Shown here piece after piece: positions 53,669-63,730 of a stretch of DNA of 64,000 nucleotides (the first letter of the stretch is position 1; each line of letters starts with the position of its first letter). Made by a program: the position numbers and the translations under genes. The stretch spans positions 424,859-488,858 of the forward strand of contig NZ_QTJR01000002.1 of NCBI RefSeq assembly GCF_003382285.1, in the 5' to 3' direction. The notes under the pieces were generated by a model. That model did no database searches and was not told where the DNA came from. It saw nothing but the letters and a program-made list of their open reading frames with translations. The DNA is from Lysobacter soli. Lineage in GTDB: Bacteria; Pseudomonadota; Gammaproteobacteria; Xanthomonadales; Xanthomonadaceae.

Positions 53669-54963
53669 GCGCGCACCTTCGCCACTGCCCGGCGTTGCTG
53701 GTCTCGGCGCCTGCGTCCGGGCAGGGCAAGACGAGCGTGACCGCGGCCCTCGCGCGCTGGCACACGCGCCAGGGACGTCGCGTTCGCGTGTTCAAGACCG
53801 GGCCGGATTTCCTCGACCCGATGATCCTCGAACGTGCCAGCGGCGCGCCGGCCTATCAGCTCGACCTGTGGATGAACGGCGAAGCGGATGTGCGCGCGCG
53901 TCTTCATGCCGCCGCCGGCGAGGCCGACCTCATCCTCGTGGAAGGCGTGATGGGCCTGTTCGACGGCGCGCCATCGAGCGCGGACCTCGCGCAGGCCTTC
54001 GGCTTGCCTGTGCTTGCGGTGATCGACGGCTCGGCGATGGCGCAGACCTTCGGCGCACTGGCCACGGGCCTGGCGCGATATCGTGACGGTCTCGTCGTGC
54101 ACGGCATCGCGGCGAACCGCGTGGGCAGCGCGCACCATGCACGCCTGCTGCGCGAAAGCCTTCCTGCGGACCTTCATTGGCTGGGCGCGTTGCCGCGCGA
54201 TCCCGTTCTGGCACTGCCCGAACGCCATCTCGGCCTCGTGTCGGCCGGCGAGTTGCACGACATCGACGCGCGGCTGGATGCACTGGCCGACGCGTGGGAG
54301 CAGCACGCGACGACCGCATTGCCGCCACGCGTGGCGTTCGATTCGAACGAGGCGTTGCGCGTCCCGAAGAGCCTGCAAGGCGTGCGCATCGCCATCGCGC
54401 GCGATGCGGCGTTCTGCTTCCTCTATCCGGCCAATCTCGATCTGTTGCGCGAAGCCGGCGCCGACCTGCGCTTCTTCTCGCCGCTGGCGGGCGATGCGCT
54501 GCCCGAATGCGATGCCGCCTGGTTGCCGGGCGGCTACCCCGAACTGCACCTGCATGCGTTGTCGCAACGCATCGATCTGCACGTCGCGTTGCGTGCCCAT
54601 CGCGCTGCGGGAAAGCCGTTGGTCGCAGAATGCGGCGGCCTGCTGTTCGCGCTGGATTCGCTGGCCGATCGCGACGGGAATCGCGCCCCCATGGCGGGGT
54701 TGCTGCGCGGTACGGCCGCGATGCAGCCACGGCTCGCGGCGCTTGGCCTGCAGTCGGTCGTGTTGCCCGAGGGCACGCTGCGCGGCCACACGTTCCATTA
54801 CGCGAAGGCGACGGTCGATGCCGCACCCATCGCGTTTGCGACGAATCCGAACAAGGGGCCGAGTGCGGAAGCCGTGTATCGCGAAGGGCGGATGACGGCA
54901 AGCTTCGTGCACTTCTACTTCCCGTCCGACCCGCTTGCGGCGGTGAGGTTGTTCTCGCCATGA
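53665..54963 (+). CDS. cobB: Cobyrinic acid a,c-diamide synthase (CobB/CbiA)
   Basis: Glutamine amidotransferase that amidates carboxyls a and c of the corrin ring. It has 432 residues. The N-terminal synthetase domain has the P-loop SGQGKTS at 18-24 and [17 protein letters not shown]. The class I glutaminase domain has nucleophile Cys323 in [11 protein letters not shown]. The GTG start overlaps cobO (GTGA). Its presence implies that the cell works on hydrogenobyrinate or cobyrinate, not only on cobinamide. Confidence 0.94.
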   Translation: MSAHLRHCPALLVSAPASGQGKTSVTAALARWHTRQGRRVRVFKTGPDFLDPMILERASGAPAYQLDLWMNGEADVRARLHAAAGEADLILVEGVMGLFDGAPSSADLAQAFGLPVLAVIDGSAMAQTFGALATGLARYRDGLVVHGIAANRVGSAHHARLLRESLPADLHWLGALPRDPVLALPERHLGLVSAGELHDIDARLDALADAWEQHATTALPPRVAFDSNEALRVPKSLQGVRIAIARDAAFCFLYPANLDLLREAGADLRFFSPLAGDALPECDAAWLPGGYPELHLHALSQRIDLHVALRAHRAAGKPLVAECGGLLFALDSLADRDGNRAPMAGLLRGTAAMQPRLAALGLQSVVLPEGTLRGHTFHYAKATVDAAPIAFATNPNKGPSAEAVYREGRMTASFVHFYFPSDPLAAVRLFSP

Positions 54964-55877
54964 GCACCGCGTTCGCCATGCTCGCCGCCGTCGTGCTCGA
55001 CGCACTGCTCGGCGAGCCGCGGCGTGCGCATCCCCTCGTGATGTTCGGGCGGATCGCATCCCTGATCGAACGCACGCTCCATGCCGACAGCCGCGTGGTC
55101 GGCGCGCTGGCGTGGTCGTTGGCCGTCGCGCCGCCGGTGCTCGCGGTGGCATGGCTAACGCACGCGTTGGCGTCGTGGATGTCCTGGATCATCGCCGCCT
55201 TCGTGCTGTATCTCGCCATCGGCCATCGCAGTCTCGCCGAGCACGCGCGAGCGGTGGAATCCGCATTGCGCGCGGGAGACCTGGAGACGGCGCGTACGGC
55301 GGTCGCGCGCATGGTCAGTCGCGACACCGACGCACTGGATGCATCACAGGTCGCCGCAGCGGCCACCGAATCGGTGCTCGAGAACGGCAGTGACGCGGTG
55401 TTCGGCGCGTTGTTCTGGTTTGCGCTGCTCGGCGCACCGGGCGCGGTGCTGTACCGGTTGGCGAATACGCTCGACGCGATGTGGGGCTATCGGACGCCGC
55501 GCTTCGAGCGGTTCGGCTGGGCATCGGCGCGCATCGACGACGTGCTGAACTTCGTGCCCGCGCGATTCACGGCATTGACGTACGCCCTGCTCGGCGACCG
55601 CGCGAGCGCGTGGCGCAGCTGGCGCGCGCAGGCACCGTCATGGGACAGCCCGAACGCGGGCCCCGTGATGGCCGCCGGCGCGGGCGCGTTGCGCGTGCGC
55701 CTGGGCGGGGCCGCGCCCTACCACGGCCGGTGGGAAGAGCGCCCCGCGCTCGGCGAAGGTTCGGCACCCGATGCGGATTCGATCGCGGCGGCGCTGCGAC
55801 TGGTGCGGCGCGGTGTCTGGCTCTGGCTGGCGCTGATCGTCGCTGCATCGGTGCTCGTGGGAGGTTTCGATGCTTGA
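54960..55877 (+). CDS. cbiB: Adenosylcobinamide-phosphate synthase CbiB/CobD
   Basis: Integral membrane enzyme that attaches aminopropanol phosphate to adenosylcobyric acid. It has 305 residues and four or five hydrophobic helices. The family signatures [60 protein letters not shown] and [16 protein letters not shown] are all clear. The ATG overlaps cobB in ATGA, and the 3' end overlaps the next gene by 8 bases. In the alphaproteobacterial naming this is CobD. Confidence 0.94.
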   Translation: MSTAFAMLAAVVLDALLGEPRRAHPLVMFGRIASLIERTLHADSRVVGALAWSLAVAPPVLAVAWLTHALASWMSWIIAAFVLYLAIGHRSLAEHARAVESALRAGDLETARTAVARMVSRDTDALDASQVAAAATESVLENGSDAVFGALFWFALLGAPGAVLYRLANTLDAMWGYRTPRFERFGWASARIDDVLNFVPARFTALTYALLGDRASAWRSWRAQAPSWDSPNAGPVMAAGAGALRVRLGGAAPYHGRWEERPALGEGSAPDADSIAAALRLVRRGVWLWLALIVAASVLVGGFDA

Positions 55878-56865
55878 ACATGGAGGCCGCCTGCTGCGCG
55901 CCGCGCGCACGTACGGGATCGCGCCGGAACACTGGCTGGACGTGTCGACCGGCATCAGCCCGTTCGCGTGGCCGGTGCCGCCGATTCCTGCGGCCGCGTG
56001 GCATCGCCTGCCGGAAGACGACGACGGACTGCTGGCGGTCGCAAGCGACTACTACGGCGCTTCGGCGTTGCTTCCCGTCGCGGGATCGCAAGCTGCGATT
56101 CAGGCGCTTCCGCGCTTGCGCGCGCGATCGCGCGTCGGCGTGATCGCGCCCGGCTACGCGGAGCACGCGCACGCGTGGCGCGCCGCCGGCCATGACGTCG
56201 AATGCCTTCCGGCGGCGGCGTTGCTGGCGGAACACGCGCGCTTCGACGTGATCGTGCTGATCCATCCGAACAATCCCGCCGGCGAACGCTTCGAGCGAAC
56301 GCAGCTGCTCGCGCTGCATTCGACGCTGGCACGACGCGGAGGGTGGCTCGTCGTCGACGAAGCGTTCATGGATGCGACGCCGCAGGACAGCCTCTGCGAC
56401 GTTAGCGATCGCGACGGATTGATCGTGCTGCGTTCGGTCGGGAAGTTCTTCGGCCTTGCGGGGGCGCGCGCAGGCTTCGTGTGCGCGGCACCGTCGATGC
56501 TCGCTGCCATGAACGAAGTCCTGGGGCCGTGGACGATCCCGGGCCCGAGCCGCCACGTGTTGCGAGCTGCGCTGGCAGACACGGCATGGCATGCGATGCA
56601 GCGCGAACGACTCTCCGCGTACGGCTCGCGATTGCGCACGACGCTTGAAAGCACCGGCTTCCTGCCGGACGCCGGCTGCGCTTTCTTCCAGTGGAAGCGC
56701 GATCCGCGCGCCGCTGCGTTGCACGAAGCGCTGGCGCGACGCGGCATCCTGACGCGGCTGTTCGATACACCGTCGAGCCTGCGGTTCGGCCTGCCGCCGG
56801 ACGATGCGGGATTCCGCCGGCTCGACGAGGGCCTGTGCTCGGCGTTGCAGGAGATCGGACCGTGA
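55870..56865 (+). CDS. cobC: Threonine-phosphate decarboxylase (PLP enzyme; CobC, CobD of Salmonella)
   Basis: Aminotransferase-fold PLP enzyme that decarboxylates L-threonine phosphate to aminopropanol phosphate for the CbiB step. The protein has 331 residues, slightly short. [27 protein letters not shown] and the PLP lysine Lys192 in [16 protein letters not shown] are visible. No PduX-type threonine kinase is found in the window. Because the symbol cobC is also used for the ribazole phosphatase, the two should be told apart by position. It overlaps cobQ in GTGA. Confidence 0.92.
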   Translation: MLEHGGRLLRAARTYGIAPEHWLDVSTGISPFAWPVPPIPAAAWHRLPEDDDGLLAVASDYYGASALLPVAGSQAAIQALPRLRARSRVGVIAPGYAEHAHAWRAAGHDVECLPAAALLAEHARFDVIVLIHPNNPAGERFERTQLLALHSTLARRGGWLVVDEAFMDATPQDSLCDVSDRDGLIVLRSVGKFFGLAGARAGFVCAAPSMLAAMNEVLGPWTIPGPSRHVLRAALADTAWHAMQRERLSAYGSRLRTTLESTGFLPDAGCAFFQWKRDPRAAALHEALARRGILTRLFDTPSSLRFGLPPDDAGFRRLDEGLCSALQEIGP

Positions 56866-58334
56866 GCGCACGCGTGCTGATGGTGCAGGGTTGCACGTCG
56901 GATGCAGGCAAGAGCACGCTCGTCGCCGCGCTGTGCCGGTGGCTGCGTCGCCGCGGCGTCGCCGTGGCGCCGTTCAAGCCGCAGAACATGGCGCTGAATT
57001 CGGCAGTGACCGAGGACGGCGGCGAGATCGGCCGCGCTCAGGCCGTGCAGGCGCAGGCCTGCGGCCTGGCGCCGCACACCGACTTCAATCCCGTCCTTCT
57101 CAAACCGAGCAGCGACACTGGCGCGCAGGTCATCGTGCACGGCCGCGCGGTCGCGCAGCTGGATGCGCGCACGTACCACGACTACAAACGCATCGCGCGC
57201 GACGCGGTGCTCGCCTCGCATGCACGCCTGTGCGAGCGGTTCGAAGCCGTCATCGTCGAAGGCGCCGGCAGTCCAGCGGAGATCAACCTGCGCGCGAACG
57301 ACATCGCCAACATGGGCTACGCCGAAGCGGTGGATTGCCCGGTGATCCTGGTCGCCGACATTGACCGCGGCGGCGTATTCGCGCACCTGGTCGGCACGCT
57401 GGCGCTGCTCAGCCCCAGCGAGCGTGCGCGCGTGCGGGGCTTCGTCATCAACCGCTTCCGCGGCGATATCGCGCTGCTGCAGCCCGGCCTTGAATGGCTG
57501 GAGCGTGAAACTGGCAAGCCCGTGCTCGGCGTGCTGCCGTACCTGCAGGGCCTGCATCTGGAAGCGGAGGATGCGTTGCCGGAGTCCAGCGACAAACATG
57601 GCGCATCACTGCGCGTCGTCGTGCCGGTGCTGCCGCGCATCAGCAACCATACCGATCTTGACGCGCTGCGCGCGCATCCGCAGGTCGAGGTGATCTTCGT
57701 TGGGCCGAACGGTACACCGCCGCCTTGCGACCTGATCGTGTTGCCCGGCAGCAAGGCGACCCGCGCCGACCTCGCATGGTTGCGCGCGAACGGCTGGGAG
57801 GAGGCGATCTCGCGCCACCTGCGTTACGGCGGAAAGCTGCTGGGTATCTGCGGCGGGCTGCAGATGCTCGGGCGCGCGGTGCATGATCCGCACGGCATCG
57901 AGGGCGAGTCGGGCACCAGCGCGGGTTTCGCGTTGCTCGATCTGGAAACGACGCTCGAACCGGAGAAGCAGCTGCGCAATGTCGCCGGGCGTCTGGCGCT
58001 CGATGATGCGCCAATGCGTGGCTACGAGATCCACTGCGGCACGAGCGTCGGCGCCGCGTTGTCATCTCCGTCGAACCGGCGCGACGACGGGCGCGTCGAT
58101 GGTGCGATGTCCGACGATCGGCAGATCATCGGCACGTATGTCCACGGCATTTTCGATCACCCCGATGCGCTGGCGGCGCTGCTGCGATGGGCGGGACTGC
58201 GCGACGCGCAGCGCGTCGACATCCACGCGCTGCGCGATGCGTCGATCGAGCGCATCGCCGATGCGATCAACGCGCACCTGGACTGCGATGCGCTGCTCAG
58301 GATTCTGGACCGGGAGGACGCATGCGAAGTCTGA
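56862..58334 (+). CDS. cobQ: Cobyric acid synthase CobQ/CbiP
   Basis: Amidates carboxyls b, d, e and g of adenosylcobyrinic acid a,c-diamide. It has 490 residues from the GTG at 56862. The N-terminal P-loop is [16 protein letters not shown] (residues 9-24), followed by [23 protein letters not shown]. The C-terminal class I glutaminase has Cys330 in [12 protein letters not shown] and a His in [10 protein letters not shown]. It overlaps cobC upstream and cobU by 13 bases downstream. Confidence 0.95.
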   Translation: MSARVLMVQGCTSDAGKSTLVAALCRWLRRRGVAVAPFKPQNMALNSAVTEDGGEIGRAQAVQAQACGLAPHTDFNPVLLKPSSDTGAQVIVHGRAVAQLDARTYHDYKRIARDAVLASHARLCERFEAVIVEGAGSPAEINLRANDIANMGYAEAVDCPVILVADIDRGGVFAHLVGTLALLSPSERARVRGFVINRFRGDIALLQPGLEWLERETGKPVLGVLPYLQGLHLEAEDALPESSDKHGASLRVVVPVLPRISNHTDLDALRAHPQVEVIFVGPNGTPPPCDLIVLPGSKATRADLAWLRANGWEEAISRHLRYGGKLLGICGGLQMLGRAVHDPHGIEGESGTSAGFALLDLETTLEPEKQLRNVAGRLALDDAPMRGYEIHCGTSVGAALSSPSNRRDDGRVDGAMSDDRQIIGTYVHGIFDHPDALAALLRWAGLRDAQRVDIHALRDASIERIADAINAHLDCDALLRILDREDACEV

Positions 58335-58843
58335 TCCTCGGCGGTGCACGCTCGGGAAAGAGCGCGCTGGCCGAACGAATCGCGACCGAAACCGGCCGCG
58401 AGGTGGTCTACATCGCAACCGCGCAGGGCGGCGACGGCGAGATGCGCGAGCGCATCGCGCATCACCGTTCGCAGCGGCCCTCGCATTGGCGATGCGTCGA
58501 GGAACCGGTGGCGCTGGCGACGACATTGCGCGGGCACGCGGGCGACGGGCGTTGCGTGCTGGTCGACTGCCTCACGCTGTGGCTCACCAACCTGCTCGCG
58601 GATCCGGATGCCGCGCGCTTCGAGCATGAGCGCGTCGCGCTGCTTGACGTGCTGCCGGACCTCCGCGGCGACATCGTGCTGGTGAGCAACGAGGTCGGCC
58701 TCGGCGTCGTGCCGATGGGCGCGCTGACGCGGCGCTTCGTCGACGAGGCCGGTCGCCTGCACCAGGCGCTCGCACGCCGCTGCGATCGCGTGTTGTTTGT
58801 CGCGGCGGGGTTGCCGCTCGCACTGAAGGGAACATACGAATGA
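58322..58843 (+). CDS. cobU: Adenosylcobinamide kinase / guanylyltransferase CobU
   Basis: Bifunctional enzyme that phosphorylates adenosylcobinamide and then forms adenosylcobinamide-GDP. The protein has 173 residues. The P-loop GGARSGKS is at 7-14. The guanylylated histidine falls in [10 protein letters not shown] (His47 or His48). [14 protein letters not shown] and [24 protein letters not shown] complete the signature. The start lies inside the cobQ end; the stop overlaps cobT in ATGA. Confidence 0.95.
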   Translation: MRSLILGGARSGKSALAERIATETGREVVYIATAQGGDGEMRERIAHHRSQRPSHWRCVEEPVALATTLRGHAGDGRCVLVDCLTLWLTNLLADPDAARFEHERVALLDVLPDLRGDIVLVSNEVGLGVVPMGALTRRFVDEAGRLHQALARRCDRVLFVAAGLPLALKGTYE

Positions 58844-59886
58844 ACGATGCATGGTGGTCGCGCCCGTGCGCCGCGGCGGACGCCGACGCCGCGTGCGCCG
58901 CGCGCGCGCGACAGGGCAGGTTGACGAAGCCGCCGGGTTCGCTCGGGAAGCTGGAAGACATCGCGGTGTGGTGGGCGGCGCGGCAAGGCACGGAGCGCCC
59001 CGGCGTGGAACGCGTCTGGATCAGCGTGTTCGCCGCGGACCATGGTGTCGCGGAGGAGGGCGTGTCCGCATTTCCGCAAGCCGTGACGGGCGAAATGCTC
59101 CGGAACTTCGCGACCGGCGGCGCGGCCATCGCGGTGCTCGCGCGTCATCTCGGCGCGCGGCTGGACGTGGTGAACCTCGGCACCGTCAACGATCCGGGCG
59201 AACTGCCCGACGTGCATCGCGCGGTCATCGCCCCCACCACGGCGAACTTCTGCGAGGCGCCCGCGATGACGCGCGAGCAGCTGCGCGAGGCGATGCAGGT
59301 CGGCGCCGATCGCGTCGCGCTCGCGCTCGACCACGACGCCGATCTGTTCATCGGTGGCGAAATGGGCATCGGCAACACGACGGCCGCGACGGCGCTGTCG
59401 TGCGCGCTGCTCGACGAAGCGCCTGAAGCATTGGCCGGCAGCGGAACGGGGCTCGATGACGCCGGCATCGCACGCAAGTGCGGCGTGGTGCGGCGTGCGC
59501 TCGCGCGTCAGGCCGATGCAGACGGCGCAGTGGACTACCTGCAGCGCCTGGGCGGCTTCGAGATCGCAGCGCTCGCCGGCGCTTACATTGCGGCAGCGCA
59601 AGCGCGACTGCCGGTGCTGGTCGATGGTTTCATCACGACGGCGGCGGCGCTCACGGCCGTGCGCCTGAACGAAGGCGTGCGCGACTGGCTCTGCTTCTCG
59701 CATCGCTCGCACGAACGCGGCCATCAACGCCTGCTGGACGCGCTTCACGCGCAGCCGCTGCTCGACCTGGACATGCGTCTGGGCGAAGCCAGCGGCGCGG
59801 CCGTGGCCGTCCCGCTGTTGCGCATGGCATGTGCGCTGCATCGCGAGATGGCGACATTCGAACAGGCGGGTGTCTCGCGCGCATGA
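58840..59886 (+). CDS. cobT: Nicotinate-nucleotide:dimethylbenzimidazole phosphoribosyltransferase CobT
   Basis: Makes alpha-ribazole phosphate from nicotinate mononucleotide and the lower-ligand base. The protein has 348 residues. Family marks are [54 protein letters not shown] and the C-terminal [18 protein letters not shown], which contains the catalytic Glu region. No bluB is seen in this window, so the source of dimethylbenzimidazole is elsewhere or external. It is coupled to both neighbours by ATGA overlaps. Confidence 0.95.
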   Translation: MNDAWWSRPCAAADADAACAARARQGRLTKPPGSLGKLEDIAVWWAARQGTERPGVERVWISVFAADHGVAEEGVSAFPQAVTGEMLRNFATGGAAIAVLARHLGARLDVVNLGTVNDPGELPDVHRAVIAPTTANFCEAPAMTREQLREAMQVGADRVALALDHDADLFIGGEMGIGNTTAATALSCALLDEAPEALAGSGTGLDDAGIARKCGVVRRALARQADADGAVDYLQRLGGFEIAALAGAYIAAAQARLPVLVDGFITTAAALTAVRLNEGVRDWLCFSHRSHERGHQRLLDALHAQPLLDLDMRLGEASGAAVAVPLLRMACALHREMATFEQAGVSRA

Positions 59887-60437
59887 ACTGGCCAGGAAAC
59901 ATCGAACTGCTGCGCCACGGCGACACGGGCCAGCGCAGCTATCGCGGCCAGCTGGATGATGCGCTGATCGAACTGGGCTGGTCGCAATTGCGCGAGGCAG
60001 TGATCGGGCGAGAGTGGACACACATCGTGTCCTCGACGCTGCAACGCTGCGCGCGATTCGCGCGCGAACTGGCGAACGCGCGCGGTTTGCCCCTGCATCT
60101 GGATGCGCGGCTGGCGGAATACCATTTCGGCCAGTGGCAAGGCGTGCCGATCGAGACGCTTGCGCAGGAGCAGGGCGACGCACTTGGACGCTTCTGGGCC
60201 GATCCCGTGGCGAACCCGCCGCCCGGTGGCGAGACGTTCGCGCAGTTCCGTGCGCGTCTTGCAGCGGCGATGGACGACGTCGCCGCGATGGCCGCGCACG
60301 GCCGCGTGCTCGTGATCACGCATGGCGGCGCGATCCGCCTGCTGCGCTGCGTGGCCGAGCGACGCGACTTCGGCGACATGGCCGGCATCGACGTGCCGCA
60401 TGCGTCGCTGCATCCGATCGCCTGGCCGCCGGCGTGA
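59883..60437 (+). CDS. Histidine phosphatase, probable alpha-ribazole phosphatase (CobC type)
   Basis: A 184-residue phosphoglycerate-mutase-like phosphatase. The catalytic RHG motif is [18 protein letters not shown] near residue 11, and the second histidine is in [15 protein letters not shown]. Context between cobT and cobS strongly suggests removal of the 5'-phosphate from alpha-ribazole phosphate or adenosylcobalamin phosphate, as for Salmonella CobC. Symbol left blank because cobC is used above for the PLP enzyme. It overlaps cobT (ATGA) and cobS by one base (TGATG). Confidence 0.88.
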   Translation: MNWPGNIELLRHGDTGQRSYRGQLDDALIELGWSQLREAVIGREWTHIVSSTLQRCARFARELANARGLPLHLDARLAEYHFGQWQGVPIETLAQEQGDALGRFWADPVANPPPGGETFAQFRARLAAAMDDVAAMAAHGRVLVITHGGAIRLLRCVAERRDFGDMAGIDVPHASLHPIAWPPA

Positions 60438-61183
60438 TGCGCGGACTACTGGTCGCGATCGGTTTCCTCACGCGCATCCCGGTTCCGGCACGCGTGTTCG
60501 ACGATGCTTCGGCGAGGTCGCGATCCCTCGCGTGGTACCCGCTGGTCGGCGTGCTCATCGGCACGTTGTTGTGCGCGCTCGTTTCGGCCTTGCCGGACGC
60601 GAAGCCGCTGCTCGTTGCGGCCGTCGTGCTGCTTGCCTGGGTCGCGATCACCGGCGCCTTGCACCTGGACGGGCTGGCCGACAGCGCCGACGCGTGGATC
60701 GGCGGCATGGGCGGCACGTGGGACCAGCGGCGCGCCCGCACGCTCGAAATCATGAAGGATCCGCGCTGCGGACCGGCGGGCGTGACCGCGCTCGTTCTCG
60801 TGCTGCTGGTGAAATTCGCGGCACTGGCGAGCCTGCCGGCCGATGCGTGGACATCGCTCTGGCTCGCGCCGTTGCTCGCGCGGATGGCCGCGACGATCGC
60901 ATTCGTGACCACGCCTTACGTGCGAAGCGGCGGCCTGGGGAGCGGTCTCACGAATGCGCCACGCGTCGGATGCGCGGTCGCGCTGCTGCTGGGTTCCGCG
61001 GCATGTGCGAGCGCAGGCACGCGGGGCGCGCTTGCGCTCGTGCTCGCGACAATCATTTTCCTGCTGTGGCGACGCGCGTGCGTGCGCCGGCTCGGCGGCA
61101 TTACCGGCGATACGACGGGCGCGCTGGTGGAGATGATCGAAGCAGTCGTGCTGCTCGGCATCGCGCTGATGCCGGACGTGTGA
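60437..61183 (+). CDS. cobS: Adenosylcobinamide-GDP ribazoletransferase (cobalamin synthase) CobS
   Basis: Integral membrane enzyme that joins adenosylcobinamide-GDP and alpha-ribazole (phosphate), the last step of cobalamin assembly. The protein has 248 residues and about six helices. LLVAIGFLTRIPVP at the N-terminus, ALHLDGLADSADAWIGG with the metal-binding acidic residues, EIMKDPRCGPAGV and GGITGDTTGALVEM are diagnostic. It is the last gene of the riboswitch operon. Its stop is only 3 bases from the convergent yceH stop, with no terminator between. Confidence 0.95.
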   Translation: MRGLLVAIGFLTRIPVPARVFDDASARSRSLAWYPLVGVLIGTLLCALVSALPDAKPLLVAAVVLLAWVAITGALHLDGLADSADAWIGGMGGTWDQRRARTLEIMKDPRCGPAGVTALVLVLLVKFAALASLPADAWTSLWLAPLLARMAATIAFVTTPYVRSGGLGSGLTNAPRVGCAVALLLGSAACASAGTRGALALVLATIIFLLWRRACVRRLGGITGDTTGALVEMIEAVVLLGIALMPDV

Positions 61184-61186
61184 CGC

Positions 61187-61834
61187 TCAGCCCGCGTCGC
61201 GTGCGGATTCGAGCGCGCTCAAGCGTGCTTCCAGTTCCGCCACGCGTTGTTCCAGCTCCGTCACGCGCTCCGACATCGGCGAAGGCGACGCGCCTGCGCC
61301 GCTTGGCGCAGACGACATCACGCCCGGATCCGGCTCGCCGCTGAGCAGGTGCGCGAAGCGCTCGCCACGCTGGCCCGACTGCCGCGGCAGCGCAACGACG
61401 AGCGCGGGCGAGCGGCGCGACAGGCGTTCGAGCGCGTGCTGCACGTCCTCGATGTTCTCGAAACGCGCGAGGCGATCGGTGCGCGACATCAACTCGTACG
61501 CGGTCTGCGGGCCGCGCAGCATGAGCAGGACGAGCAGCGCCGTCTGCGGTCGCGTCAGGCTGAGCACGGCTTCGAGGCGATGCGAATAGCGTTCCGCGCG
61601 CGCCGTGTGTTGCGACTTCACCCAGCCGCGCGTTTCCAGTCGGCGCAGCGCGTTGCCCACTTCGCCCGGTTCGAGCTCCATCACCGGCTCGCGTGCGGTC
61701 TTCTGGTTGCACGCGAGCACGATCGCGTTGAGCGTGAGCGGATAGGCGTCGGGCGTCGTCGCTTCCTTCTCGAACAGCGACGCGAGGATGCGCGCGTCGA
61801 TCGGCGACAACTGCGGTGCGGCTTCTTCAGTCAT
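61187..61834 (-). CDS. yceH: YceH-family protein (DUF480)
   Basis: A 215-residue member of the YceH/DUF480 family, made of two winged-helix domains; function unknown. LSPIDARILASLFEKEATTPDAYPLTLNAIVLACNQKTAREPVM at the N-terminus and LRRLETRGWVKSQ are the family hallmarks, the second domain being SLTRPQTALLVLLMLRGPQTAYELMSRTDRLARF, in pieces. A C-terminal coiled coil follows (ERVTELEQRVAELEARLSALE, in pieces). It is convergent with cobS and lies 10 bases after the antiporter gene on the same strand. Confidence 0.9.
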   Translation of the reverse strand: MTEEAAPQLSPIDARILASLFEKEATTPDAYPLTLNAIVLACNQKTAREPVMELEPGEVGNALRRLETRGWVKSQHTARAERYSHRLEAVLSLTRPQTALLVLLMLRGPQTAYELMSRTDRLARFENIEDVQHALERLSRRSPALVVALPRQSGQRGERFAHLLSGEPDPGVMSSAPSGAGASPSPMSERVTELEQRVAELEARLSALESARDAG

Positions 61835-61844
61835 GCGTGTTTCC

Positions 61845-63530
61845 TCAGGCGGTTGCCGGCGGCAGGTGCCTCGATCCGCGGTAGTGCGGCGTGGCCATCA
61901 CCATCTCGGCGAGGCTGTGCGCAAGTTCGCGTTCGGCCATTACCGCACCGTCGGCGCCGTGCTGCAGCAGGTGCTTCACTTCCGCATCGCTGTGCGCGCG
62001 CGCGACGATGGTCAGCGCCGGATTGATTTCGCGGAGCCGCGCGATGATCTCGCCGGCTTCCAGTGCATTGGGAATGGCGACCATCACGGTGTTCGCGCGT
62101 TCCGGCGCGGCCTCGCGCAGCACGCGTTCGTTGGCCGCATTGCCACGGATCGCGGGAATGCCGGCGGCACGTGCGCGCGCGACGAGGTCTTCCTCGCCGT
62201 CGATGACGACCAGGCCGACGCCACGTTCGGTGAGCAGCCGGCCCAGTTCGCTGCCGACGCGGCCGTAGCCGATCTGGATCACGTGGTCGCGCAGGTCCGG
62301 CGCGATGGGCGGGTACATGTGCTCTTCGACGACGTCTTCGCGCAGCGCTTCCTCGCGGGCCTCGCGGCGGTCGAGCCAGGCGAACAGGATCGGGTTGACG
62401 ATGATCGACAGCAGCGCGCCGGCGAGGATCAGGTCCTGGCCTTCCTTCGGCAGCACTTCCAGCTGCAGGCCGAGGCCGGCGAGGATGAAGGAGAACTCGC
62501 CGATCTGCGCCAGGCTGGTGGAGATCAGCAACGCCGTGTTGCGCGGCTTCCCGAACGCGCGGACGATCGCGTACGCAGCGATCGACTTGCCCACCACGAT
62601 GATCAGGAACGTCGCCAGCACCTGCAGCGGGCGCTCGATCAGGATCATCGGATCGAACAGCATGCCGACCGAGACGAAGAACAGCACCGCGAACGCATCG
62701 CGCAGCGGCAGCGTTTCGTTCGCCGCCTGGTGGCTGAATTCGGATTCGTTGAGCACCATGCCGGCGAAGAACGCGCCCAGCGCGAACGACACGCCGAACA
62801 GCCCGGCCGAACCGAACGCGACGCCCAGCGCGATGGCGAGCACGCACAGCGTGAACAGCTCGCGCGAGCCGGTGCCGGCCACGCGCTCGAGGATCCAGGG
62901 AATCACGCGGCGGCCGACGATGAGCATCACCGCGACGAAACCGCCGACCTTCGCCAGCGTCTTGAACAGCGCTTCCCACACGGCCACGGCACTGGTGTCG
63001 CCGCCCTTGAGCAGGCCGGCCAGCGCAGGCAGCAGCACCAGCGCGAGCACCATCGCGAGGTCCTCGACGATGAGCCAGCCCACCGCGATGCGGCCGCGGC
63101 CGGTTTCCACCAGGCGCCGTTCCTCCAGCGCGCGCAACAGCACGACGGTGCTCGCGACGGAAAGCGAGAGGCCGAACACCAGTCCCGCGCCGTGCGACCA
63201 GCCCAGCAGCAGTGCCATGCCCCAGCCCAGCGCGGTGGCAAGCGCGATCTGCGCCAGCGCGCCGGGCAGGGCGATCGCCTTCACATCGAGCAGATCGCGC
63301 AGCGAGAAATGCAGTCCCACGCCGAACATCAGCAGGATCACGCCGATCTCCGCCAGCTGCGGCGCGAGGGTCTGGTCGCCCACGAAGCCGGGCGTGAACG
63401 GGCCGGCGACCACGCCGGCGAGCAGGTAACCCACCAGGGGCGACAGGCGCAGTTTCTGCGCCATCGCGCCGAAGACGAACGCCAGCACGAAGCCGGCCAC
63501 GAGGATCGCGATGAGGGACGTGTGGTGCAT
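61845..63530 (-). CDS. ybaL: Kef-type cation/proton antiporter with TrkA-N domain (YbaL-like)
   Basis: A 561-residue inner-membrane protein of the CPA2 family. About 12-13 helices fill residues 5-385, with LRLSPLVGYLLAGVVAGPFTPGF, SLSVASTVVLLRALEER and VEDLAMVLALVLLP, the last holding the Glu-Asp pair of the ion site. The C-terminal TrkA-N/Rossmann domain (about 410-530) has HVIQIGYGRVGSELGRLL. The domain order and the early FVGDQTLAPQLAEIGVILLMFGVGL loop are closest to YbaL rather than glutathione-gated KefB/KefC, but the substrate (K+ or Na+ for H+) is not shown. Confidence 0.88.
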   Translation of the reverse strand: MHHTSLIAILVAGFVLAFVFGAMAQKLRLSPLVGYLLAGVVAGPFTPGFVGDQTLAPQLAEIGVILLMFGVGLHFSLRDLLDVKAIALPGALAQIALATALGWGMALLLGWSHGAGLVFGLSLSVASTVVLLRALEERRLVETGRGRIAVGWLIVEDLAMVLALVLLPALAGLLKGGDTSAVAVWEALFKTLAKVGGFVAVMLIVGRRVIPWILERVAGTGSRELFTLCVLAIALGVAFGSAGLFGVSFALGAFFAGMVLNESEFSHQAANETLPLRDAFAVLFFVSVGMLFDPMILIERPLQVLATFLIIVVGKSIAAYAIVRAFGKPRNTALLISTSLAQIGEFSFILAGLGLQLEVLPKEGQDLILAGALLSIIVNPILFAWLDRREAREEALREDVVEEHMYPPIAPDLRDHVIQIGYGRVGSELGRLLTERGVGLVVIDGEEDLVARARAAGIPAIRGNAANERVLREAAPERANTVMVAIPNALEAGEIIARLREINPALTIVARAHSDAEVKHLLQHGADGAVMAERELAHSLAEMVMATPHYRGSRHLPPATA

Positions 63531-63730
63531 CGGCTCTCCGATGAGGGATCCTGTTCAGGATGTGGGCCGGACCGGATCCATGCAACCCGCAAGTCCGCAC
63601 GCCGCTGCCGAGGCAGCAGATTGCGTCAAGGCGCGTCAATCGCGGGTCAGCGCAGCAGCGGCGCCCGGGCAGCGGGCCGAACCTTTAGACTACGCGGCCC
63701 GGATTGCATCCGATCTGCGCGACCCGTCCC

